From Planctomycetota bacterium (lineage in GTDB: Bacteria; Planctomycetota; Planctomycetia; Pirellulales; Pirellulaceae): a stretch of DNA of 50,994 bases. Numbering within the stretch: the first letter of the stretch is position 1; each line of letters begins with the position of its first letter. Location of the stretch: assembly GCA_016872775.1 (NCBI GenBank), contig VGZA01000043.1:1-50994 (forward strand), given 5' to 3'. This document shows positions 1-7,344 of the stretch, in pieces. The translations under genes were made by a program, and so were the position numbers. The notes under the pieces were generated by a model. The model searched no databases. It had not been told where the DNA came from and worked only from the letters and a program-made list of their open reading frames with translations.

Positions 1-195
1 CGCGTAGCCGTTCTCCCAAGGGCTCCCCTTGGCGATGAACAGCGTCTTCACCATAGCTCGGTCAAGCCACCGAGTCACTTCCTGGGCCACGAACTCCGGG
101 CCGCTATCGCTGCGAATGTGCTCCGGTGCACCGCGGACCGCGAACAGGTACTGCAGCACCTCCACCACGCGGCAGGCCGTGAAAGACCAGGCGAC
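1..195 (-). pseudogene. IS3-family transposase OrfB fragment
   Basis: Read on the minus strand this gives an uninterrupted frame that runs off the left edge. It contains the IS3 OrfB (rve integrase core) signatures RGAPEHIRSDSGPEF and KGSPWENGYA. The aspartate of the DDE triad lies in RSDSGPEF; the usual residue after that Asp is Asn and here it is Ser. Only the last third of the catalytic domain is visible. The frame has no start of its own: at about position 195 it joins, in frame, the end of an IS256-type transposase. No terminal inverted repeat is visible. What lies left of the window decides whether the downstream end is intact. Confidence 0.85.
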
Positions 196-700
196 TTCGA
201 TCGGATTTGTTGTTGCAACGGTCTTACGTAGAAGTTCTGGAATCCCCAAGCGAACGACGGTCAGTGTTTCTTCCCATCCTTCTTCGAGGCTGGCCGCGGC
301 GGCCGGGCTGATTTTCCGCAACCAGGCAATTGTTGCCCTGACGATCGTTCGCGCCTGTAATTCGTTCGTGCCGTGATACGCCTAGTTCAGGCGTCGCCGC
401 AGTTCCTCATGATGCCTCTCCGGGAGATGAGCTTCGACATTGCGAAGCTTGTGAACCTGGCATCGCTGTATGCGCAAACTTACCCCACAATCGTTTTACG
501 GCCGGCTGCAACGCCTTGGCACCGTCAAGCACGAAGAGCGTCGGAACGTCGGCTTTGACTCCCCGCTCCCGCAGGTCCTCGAGCAGCGCCGTCACAACCG
601 GGGCATTCTCCGTTGCGCCCTGGCGCAAGCCAAGAATCCGTTTGTGCCGTCCGGTTCACCACCACAGTGCCGACATCGCCGAGCCATGCGCTAAGGAACC
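196..700 (-). pseudogene. IS256-family (mutator-type) transposase remnant
   Basis: Minus-strand reading recovers the central and C-terminal part of an IS256 transposase: RHKRILGLRQGATENAPVV, then LLEDLRERGVKADVPTLFVLDGAKAL, then (after a frame change near 477) IQRCQVHKLRNVEAHLPERH, and finally ISPAAAASLEEG and LLRKTVATTNPIE. It is broken in at least three ways: a stop codon just upstream of RHKRILG, a frameshift near position 477, and an in-frame TAG at 382-384 after RRLN. After TTNPIE it continues directly into the IS3 OrfB piece. The N-terminal third is missing. This is a dead element. Confidence 0.85.
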
Positions 701-779
701 GGTTATGCGATCGATCCTGGTTTTCCCGCGGCGCCGCGGCCGGTGTCCGCCGCGCGGGCCGCAGACGATTTCCGCGCGA

Positions 780-3700
780 TCAGCCGCCCGGGGCCGCCGC
801 TGCTGCCGGCTTGGGCGGGTCGAATGTGACAAACGCCTGTCCGTTCGCCGCCCAGATGCGCACCACGCTGTCCTGGCCTCCCGCGACAAAGTACTTTCCA
901 TCTCCGGTCGCCGCCGCCGCGTAAACAAAATCGGTAGCGCCTCCCAGACCGACGACATTACCGCCATTCGCGGCGTTTTTCACCTGGACGGTCTTGTCGC
1001 CACTCGACGCCACCACGTTATCGGTTTCGGCCACGAACCGGATCGAGGTCACTTCCTTGCCAAACCCCTGGATGGTGCGCTGCTGGTCGCCTGTCCTTAC
1101 GTCCCAGACTTTGATCGCCGAATCGGCACCGGCGCTGGCAAGAACTCGCCCGTCGGCCCGCCATGAAACTCCCAGGACATGATGCGTATGCCCTTCAAAG
1201 GAGCGGACAAACTTCCCGTCGGCCACTTGATGGATCTTTACAAATCGATCGGCACCGCAACTGGCAATCTGGCTTCCGTCCGGTGAGAATTCCAGTCCCA
1301 GCACTGTGTCGCTGTGGGGGTCTTTGAGCATCGAGACAAGCCCTCCATTCTCGACATTCCAGAACTTGATCTCGCCGGATCGCGAGGGCTCACCGCCCCC
1401 AGTAGCCAGAACTTTTCCGTCGGGGCTGAAATCGAGTGCCGTAACGCGGTCAACAAACGCTTCCGGGCTGTTGGGATTGCCGATCGTACGTTCAAACTTC
1501 CAATCCAATTGGGGCACCCAGGCGACAATCGCCTGGTTGGGCGACGCGGCGATCAACGTGCCATCGGGAAGATAGGCCAGCAGGTTGGTAACCCCACCCT
1601 GACCTTCGATGCGGTCGACGGCGGCGCCGGTTTCCGTATCCCAAGTGTGGATCAGTTGGTCGTCACCGCCCGTCGCGAACGTCAGGCCGTCGGGCGCGAG
1701 CGCGACGGCGCGCAGTGGCTTTTCACTTTCGGCCGCGAGTTTCTTTTGCGCTTCCAGTGCTGCGTCCGCCTGTTGGGACGCCTCCTCCATTTTCTTCAGT
1801 TCGGCTTCGAAACCTGGTACGACCTCGGTCGCCTTCTTGACCGTTTCCGCGGCCCGCTCCACAGCCCGTTGCGCCGCTTTAAAAGCGCGTTCGGCAGCCG
1901 AACGTTCGTCAACCGCTTTTTGCGCAACCGGCCCAACCTGTTTGACCTTCTGATCAGCCGCGGTGTGGTCGGCGGTGGCCTTGGTCAACGCTTCGTCGCC
2001 TTTTTTCTTGGCCTCCTCGGCCGCTATCTTGGCGGCTTCGGCGTCCGCGTTCGCTTTTTCCGCGATCGCTTTCGCATCGGCAGCCGCTTTGGCCTTCGCG
2101 TCGGCCTCGGCCTTGGCCGTTTCCGCCGCCTTCACGGCGTCGGCGAGTCCTTGATTGGTCGTATCTTTGGCGGCAGCTTCCTTGGCGGCAGCCAGTTTTT
2201 CGTCGGCCTGTTTGGCGGCCGCGGCCGTATCGGCGGCCAGTTTTACCGCCGCTTCCAATTCCGTCTTGGCTTTGGTGGCGGCCTCAGTCGCTTTGGGCAG
2301 CAGCTCATCGGCATTCTTTTTGGCAGTTTCCGCGGCCGTTTTCACGGTGACCGCGTCGGCCAGCGCCTTTTCCGCCGCTTCCTTATCGGCGATCGGCTGT
2401 TTCGACGCCTCGTCCTTCTTCTTGAATTCCTCCTCGGCCTTGGGCGCGGCCTCGTTCGCCTTCTTGGCGTTTTCCTCTTCCGCCATCTTGCGCTTGTTCG
2501 CTTCCTCGAGGTCCTTCTTCGAAGATTCGACGTTGCGTTTCGAGAGTGCGACCGTGCGCGTGCGGTCATTCAAGCGAATCTGCTCGCGGAAGTCTCCTTT
2601 CACCTCGGCCAACATCTTGCCGTCAGCGTAGCTCCAGGTCTTGGCGGTGTTGTTGGAACTGACCGAGACAAGTCGCTGGCCATCGCTACGCAGCGCAAGC
2701 GACTCGACCGGCGCTCCATGCGCCATTTGCCGGACGGCGTTCCCGGCCGCCACGTTCCAGACGCGCACCGTGCCGTCCTGGCTGGCCGACACGAGTTCCG
2801 CGCCCGCCGCCGCCGGTTGAAGACAAGTCACTGGCCCGCCATGTCCTGGAAACTCTTTGACGGGCTTGGGAGGTTCCGCAGGTTTCGGATTCGCCGTGAT
2901 CGCCGCGAGATCCCAGAGTCGAATCGAGTTGTCGGCACCGCCGATCGCAACCAGCTTCTCCTCGCCCACGAACGCCACTGCGTTCAAAGGGGCGGGCGCT
3001 TCGATCTGACCGACGACCTGGCCATCGCCGAGGTTCCAGATCCGAAGTGTCTTGTCGGCGGATACGGACGCCAGTCGCATTCCATCGCTGGCGAACCGCA
3101 GGCCGGTGACCGGACCACCGTGGCCCTGCAGGACCTTCGTGATCTGCCCTGTAGCCAGGTCAAACAGCTTGATCTTGCCATTTTCCTCTCCGAAAGCGGC
3201 CGACTTGGAATCGGCCGATACCGCCATCGCGCGCGGCGGTGATTCCAGCCCGGAGAATTGCATCTTGCGCGTCGTGGGAATTCGCCGCCAGAGTTTGGTC
3301 TCGCGGAATCCTCCCGATGCCAGCAGGTCGCCGGCCGGGTTGAATTTCAGCGATTGCACGAGATCGAGATGAGCAACCCCAGGTTGCTTGTAGACTCCGC
3401 CTTCCAGAAGCGACGGATCGGTCAGACGGCCGATCTCACGTTTGCTCGGCAGATGATAGATAAAGATCTGGTTGGCGCGACCGGCCGCGGCGAACTGTCC
3501 ATCGGCCGAGACGGCAACGGCCAAAATCGGATTCACGCCCGCCGGCAGCGGTTGCCAGGCTACGGGTCCCGCCGTTCCCAAAACCTCTCCCTTGGCTCCT
3601 TCGTCGATCCACTGCCGCAGCAGGCCGAGTTCCTCGGGCGTGAGGTTCTTGGCCTTGGCGGTGTTGCCCTTGGGTGGCATGACGGGGTCTTTGCGATGGC

Positions 3701-4001
3701 CAGCCAACTGGAAAATCAGACTCTCCGCCGACTTGCCGGCCACCACGGCAGCACCGGCCGTACCGCCCTTGAGAATCGTCTGCGGTGTTTCCAGGATCAG
3801 ATCGTTTTCGTGGTCCGTCGTGCTGTGACAGGCAAGGCAATTCCTGCGCAGGATCGGCAGAATCTCCTTTTCAAAGTCGACCGGTTCGGGATGCTTGATG
3901 TCGGCAACCGCCAAAGGCATCCGATCTTCGGCGTTTAGCGGACGACCGGTTCCGGCGAATGCAACGATTACCAAAACAATCTTGATCGAATGTCGATTCA
4001 T
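780..4001 (-). CDS. Exported cytochrome c (PSC1) - WD40 - coiled-coil protein
   Basis: A 1,073-residue protein. The start at 4001 (MNRHSIK) is preferred over an upstream ATG at 4028 because AGGGAAG lies 7-8 bases before it and a signal peptide follows directly. A planctomycete cytochrome c domain comes first, with C55-L-A-C58-H59 for covalent haem. WD40 repeats occupy about residues 165-465. A roughly 295-residue Ala/Lys/Glu-rich coiled coil (about 467-762) follows, then a second WD40 set (about 762-1065) with repeats such as VWDVRTGD and FWNVENGG. The protein probably acts outside the cytoplasmic membrane as a haem-bearing scaffold; its substrate is unknown. It is the last gene of a three-gene minus-strand set, 44 bases after the PPC/coiled-coil gene. 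Its coiled coil carries the motif KDTTNQ-x-LADA (K612) that also occurs in that neighbour. The family call is secure, the role is inferred. Confidence 0.9.
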   Translation of the reverse strand: MNRHSIKIVLVIVAFAGTGRPLNAEDRMPLAVADIKHPEPVDFEKEILPILRRNCLACHSTTDHENDLILETPQTILKGGTAGAAVVAGKSAESLIFQLAGHRKDPVMPPKGNTAKAKNLTPEELGLLRQWIDEGAKGEVLGTAGPVAWQPLPAGVNPILAVAVSADGQFAAAGRANQIFIYHLPSKREIGRLTDPSLLEGGVYKQPGVAHLDLVQSLKFNPAGDLLASGGFRETKLWRRIPTTRKMQFSGLESPPRAMAVSADSKSAAFGEENGKIKLFDLATGQITKVLQGHGGPVTGLRFASDGMRLASVSADKTLRIWNLGDGQVVGQIEAPAPLNAVAFVGEEKLVAIGGADNSIRLWDLAAITANPKPAEPPKPVKEFPGHGGPVTCLQPAAAGAELVSASQDGTVRVWNVAAGNAVRQMAHGAPVESLALRSDGQRLVSVSSNNTAKTWSYADGKMLAEVKGDFREQIRLNDRTRTVALSKRNVESSKKDLEEANKRKMAEEENAKKANEAAPKAEEEFKKKDEASKQPIADKEAAEKALADAVTVKTAAETAKKNADELLPKATEAATKAKTELEAAVKLAADTAAAAKQADEKLAAAKEAAAKDTTNQGLADAVKAAETAKAEADAKAKAAADAKAIAEKANADAEAAKIAAEEAKKKGDEALTKATADHTAADQKVKQVGPVAQKAVDERSAAERAFKAAQRAVERAAETVKKATEVVPGFEAELKKMEEASQQADAALEAQKKLAAESEKPLRAVALAPDGLTFATGGDDQLIHTWDTETGAAVDRIEGQGGVTNLLAYLPDGTLIAASPNQAIVAWVPQLDWKFERTIGNPNSPEAFVDRVTALDFSPDGKVLATGGGEPSRSGEIKFWNVENGGLVSMLKDPHSDTVLGLEFSPDGSQIASCGADRFVKIHQVADGKFVRSFEGHTHHVLGVSWRADGRVLASAGADSAIKVWDVRTGDQQRTIQGFGKEVTSIRFVAETDNVVASSGDKTVQVKNAANGGNVVGLGGATDFVYAAAATGDGKYFVAGGQDSVVRIWAANGQAFVTFDPPKPAAAAAPGG

Positions 4002-4045
4002 GTGCGATCTTCCCTCTAACTTTTGCATCGTGAGCCTGAGTGCAT

Positions 4046-7000
4046 CTATTCCGCTTTTTCAATCTTCAGGGTAACGGGTAACGTTCCCTCGATATTCACG
4101 TTATTGAATTTTCCCTTTGCACGGACTGTACAAGCGTGGTCGCCGGGCGCGACGGCCTTATCGACGACAACTTCCAGCCTGGCGTCGGCCTGGGCACCGG
4201 GAACGCTCGTTTTTGCGGCGGTGATCGCCACGCCTTGGGGTGCCTCGAAGGTCACTTCGAGATCCTCCGCGAATCCGTACCGCCGTTCGATCTTCAGCGC
4301 CACTTCCCCTTTGGCCCCTTGTTTGACCGGCGCGACCGGCGCCGGTGAGGTCATTGCGATCGGCGTCGGAACAACGCGAATTTTTATCGGAGTCGACACG
4401 ATCGCAAACGTCAGGTCCTTAGGCTGATTCGCCTGTTTGGTATCGTTCACGCGTTTATCGACTTCCTGTTTTTTCTGGTTCAGCAGATTCAATTTATCCT
4501 GGGCTTCCTTGGCCGCTTGTTCCGCTTTGACCTTGGCCTCCTCAGCCGCCTTCGCTTTGGCCTGCGCTTCGGCCAGGTTCTTGTCGGCGACCGCGGCCTG
4601 TTCGGCGGCGGACTTGGCGGCCGCGGCTGCTTCGTCCGCTGCTTTTTGAGCGGCGGCGGCCGCATCGGCCAGCGCCTGATTCGTCGTATCTTTGCCGGCC
4701 GCGTCTTTGGCAACCGCGAGCTTCTCCGCGGCGGCCTTCGACGCTTCCGCCGTTTGCTGGGCCGCCGTCGCCGCCGTGGTCTTCGCCTGTTCCGCCTGCT
4801 TCATTCCCGCCACCGACTCTTCAGCCGCTTTCACCGCCCCGTCTTTTGCCGCGGTGGTCTCCTTGAGTTTTGCGTCGGCCTGCGTCTGAAGCTGGCCCAC
4901 CAGCTGCTGATCCTCTTCCGCCGATCGGATCGCATCCGGATTGCGAACGTGTTTGAATTTCGAGTCGCTACGCAAGGAAAACGTGTAGACACCAGGCTTG
5001 GTATTCTGATTGGCGATCGGTACCGCCAGGTTGGCCGTCGCCGTATTCGCATCCAGGTTCAATTCGCCCGGTTTGATTTCACCCGGCAAGCCGGATGCAA
5101 CGAGTTTTACGGCCTCCTTATACTCGCCGCGGCGCGTCAAGTTGATCGGAATCGTGAGCGTACCGCCGAGCGACGTTTCCCATACCTTGTCTTCACTTTG
5201 CACCAGTGCCGGGTCGAGATCTTTGCCACAGACCGCCAGGATCAACTGTCGCGTGGCGCGGAATTCCGGTAGCTGCGCCTGCCGGTTTCCCGTTCCCCAT
5301 ACGCAGGCGCCGACCCGCGCTTGTCGCAACACTTCCCGTTCCCCGACTTTGGAACGCCCGACAATCCAGACCGGCCCCACCCACGATTCGGCGTTCTCCG
5401 TCGCCACCAGCACCAGTTGGACGCTGGTCGCGTCCGCCGCGGCGATCACCGAGGGTGCGGAAACGCCGTGGGGCAGTCCTTCCACACTCAACTGGACCTC
5501 GCCACGAAAATCGTCGCGACGATCGATCAGGACAGGAATCACCGAAGTACCACCACGCCGCACCACCGAGGCACCCAGCGGCGAGACCTGCGGATTGGGC
5601 GGCGACAACAGTGGCTGCGGAACCGCTACCAACCGGAAGTCGGGCGTCAGAGCCCGGATCACGACACGGTAAATGTAGCGCGAGTCGTTGCGCGCGCCAC
5701 CGAACTGATCGCGTATGACCAGCCGGTAAACGCCATCCTCGGGAGCTGTAAACCGCACGGTTGGATCGTCCGTCGACGTATCGAAATCGGAGCCGATGCG
5801 GTTGTTGCGATCGCCCGGATCGTCGGCGGTCGCGATTTCGGATAGGGTCTCTTCGCCTTTTTCGTTCCTGATCACGCGCTGTACCTGCAGCAGCGGATCG
5901 CAGTTCAGGCCCAGTCGGTGCGCCAGAACCTCCATCGCGAAAACCTGATCCTTCTTGGCATCGAACTGGAAAACGTCCACGTCGGCGGCCGGGTAGAATT
6001 GTCCCACGAGTTCACAGGGGATGGAAATCGATTGGACGGCGCTGCCGCCGTTATTCGGTTCGGACTCGGAAATTACCTGTTCCTGCGCGAGATGGATCAA
6101 CTGGGGGATCGTTCCGGCGACCCGGAATTCCGTGGCATCCAGTAAACTCGCACGCGGGGCGATCGAACCGTCCACCGCCAGCAGTTCGCTCGACGCGTCC
6201 GCGGGAAACGCGACGGGCATCGTGAGCTTTTGCAGCGAGGCGCCCGCTACTTTCAGTTGCTCGTCCGGCTGACCGAACGGCAAGTTCCGACCATAGACGG
6301 TGACCATTGAGGTCGTTCCTGGCCGCCCGGAAGGTGGAAACACAAAATCAACGTACGGTCGCGTGTGCACCGAAAGCCGGTAGAAGTGGTCTGGCCCGCC
6401 GGCATACACGAAATCGTAAACGGCGATTGTATAGCTTCCAGCCACCGGCGGCGTAAAGTCGATCAGCGGATCGGCATTACGGAAATCGCGGTTACGGACA
6501 ATTTCCTTGCGGTCGGGACCATAAAGCACCAGGGTCGCGTCCATCCGCGAGTCAATTTGCTGGGCCTGGCATTCGATCAATACGCGCTGGCCGGCCTGCA
6601 GATTCACCTTGTAAAAGTCGCGCGCATTTGCCGTAGCGCGCCCGTTGACGACCGGCCCGATCGGGATTTCCATCGCTTTTTCCGGTTGATTGTTGTCCGC
6701 GGTCTTTTGCAGCTCTTCCACGGCGCTGACGACGAACATCCGCGGGTTCGATATGCCGAAGCGGCTGATCGCTCGGACCTCGTAGTTGCCGGGCGGAACG
6801 TCGCGCGCCACGGTGACCCGATACGATCCGGCCACGGGGGTTCGCGCCTTGCTGAATTCGGTCGGTTCAACGAACTTCGCCGTCGCTAAAATCCCCGAGT
6901 GGCTGAAAATCAAACGATCGGATTCATCGAGGTCCGCCCCCGCCACCGCCAGGTCGAGCGCCGCGCCCTGGCTTGCTCCGGGGGGAAAGACCGACGTGAG

Positions 7001-7120
7001 TTGCGGCGTCGGAACCTGGGCGGACAAATCCACCGCCACGGTGAAGGTGAAGACACAGGTAAAGACAAATGCCAGGAAAGATCGCATAGGAAGGGCGGCG
7101 AGGCGCAAGCATTTGCGCAT
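4046..7120 (-). CDS. Exported PPC-domain protein with Ala-rich coiled coil
   Basis: A 1,024-residue exported protein. The start at 7120 has AAGGA eight bases upstream; an internal Met at residue 12 lacks a Shine-Dalgarno sequence. An uncleaved or Sec-type leader (FLAFVFTCVFTFTVAV) is followed by IPT/Ig-like sandwiches and pre-peptidase C-terminal (PPC) modules, around residues 150-255 (DFYKVNLQAGQRVLIE; GSYTIAVYDF) and 365-480 (DVFQFDAKKDQVF; DGVYRLVIRDQFGG). Residues about 735-900 are a long coiled coil made mostly of Ala, Lys, Glu and Gln. A final beta-sandwich of about 120 residues closes the chain. No catalytic motif was found. Position and domain content match proteins found beside DUF1549/DUF1553 genes in planctomycetes, where the function is not settled. 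The coiled coil is related to that in the next gene and may pair with it; this is inference. Confidence 0.88.
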   Translation of the reverse strand: MRKCLRLAALPMRSFLAFVFTCVFTFTVAVDLSAQVPTPQLTSVFPPGASQGAALDLAVAGADLDESDRLIFSHSGILATAKFVEPTEFSKARTPVAGSYRVTVARDVPPGNYEVRAISRFGISNPRMFVVSAVEELQKTADNNQPEKAMEIPIGPVVNGRATANARDFYKVNLQAGQRVLIECQAQQIDSRMDATLVLYGPDRKEIVRNRDFRNADPLIDFTPPVAGSYTIAVYDFVYAGGPDHFYRLSVHTRPYVDFVFPPSGRPGTTSMVTVYGRNLPFGQPDEQLKVAGASLQKLTMPVAFPADASSELLAVDGSIAPRASLLDATEFRVAGTIPQLIHLAQEQVISESEPNNGGSAVQSISIPCELVGQFYPAADVDVFQFDAKKDQVFAMEVLAHRLGLNCDPLLQVQRVIRNEKGEETLSEIATADDPGDRNNRIGSDFDTSTDDPTVRFTAPEDGVYRLVIRDQFGGARNDSRYIYRVVIRALTPDFRLVAVPQPLLSPPNPQVSPLGASVVRRGGTSVIPVLIDRRDDFRGEVQLSVEGLPHGVSAPSVIAAADATSVQLVLVATENAESWVGPVWIVGRSKVGEREVLRQARVGACVWGTGNRQAQLPEFRATRQLILAVCGKDLDPALVQSEDKVWETSLGGTLTIPINLTRRGEYKEAVKLVASGLPGEIKPGELNLDANTATANLAVPIANQNTKPGVYTFSLRSDSKFKHVRNPDAIRSAEEDQQLVGQLQTQADAKLKETTAAKDGAVKAAEESVAGMKQAEQAKTTAATAAQQTAEASKAAAEKLAVAKDAAGKDTTNQALADAAAAAQKAADEAAAAAKSAAEQAAVADKNLAEAQAKAKAAEEAKVKAEQAAKEAQDKLNLLNQKKQEVDKRVNDTKQANQPKDLTFAIVSTPIKIRVVPTPIAMTSPAPVAPVKQGAKGEVALKIERRYGFAEDLEVTFEAPQGVAITAAKTSVPGAQADARLEVVVDKAVAPGDHACTVRAKGKFNNVNIEGTLPVTLKIEKAE

Positions 7121-7183
7121 GAGTTAGTTCCTTGTTAAGCCCGCGCGTCCGGGGTCAACGGAACGCTGCGGATTCCCAATTGG

Positions 7184-7213
7184 GTTCCCGTTCGAGACGG
7201 CTCGAACGGGAAC
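7184..7213. other. Intercistronic perfect hairpin
   Basis: GTTCCCGTTCGAG and its exact reverse complement are separated by ACGG, giving a 13-base stem with a 4-base loop. It lies in the 224-base gap between the DUF1549/DUF1553 gene and the PPC gene. There is no T-run on either side, so it is not a standard intrinsic terminator. A role in mRNA processing or in reducing read-through within the set is possible. Confidence 0.6.
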
Positions 7214-7344
7214 AAGCTCCATGCTAATTGCGGTACCAATAATGGTCGAACAATTTTCGAGTGGGCGAGTATCGGGCGGGGCGATTTTCCGGTGGGTTGC
7301 GTTTCCGCCGTGCCGGGGACCGAGGCGGGTTGGCGAGTGAACTG

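Noticed and set aside
726-739. CCGCGGC/GCCGCGG palindrome after the last gene of the minus-strand set, as a terminator
   Set aside because: On the transcribed strand it is followed by an A-run rather than a T-run, and short GC palindromes are expected at this base composition.
1314-3242. Plus-strand open frame of 642 codons
   Set aside because: It is antisense to the coiled-coil and WD40 region of the cytochrome c gene. Its Arg/Phe/Gly-rich sequence reflects the reverse reading of Ala/Lys codons and no family is recognisable.
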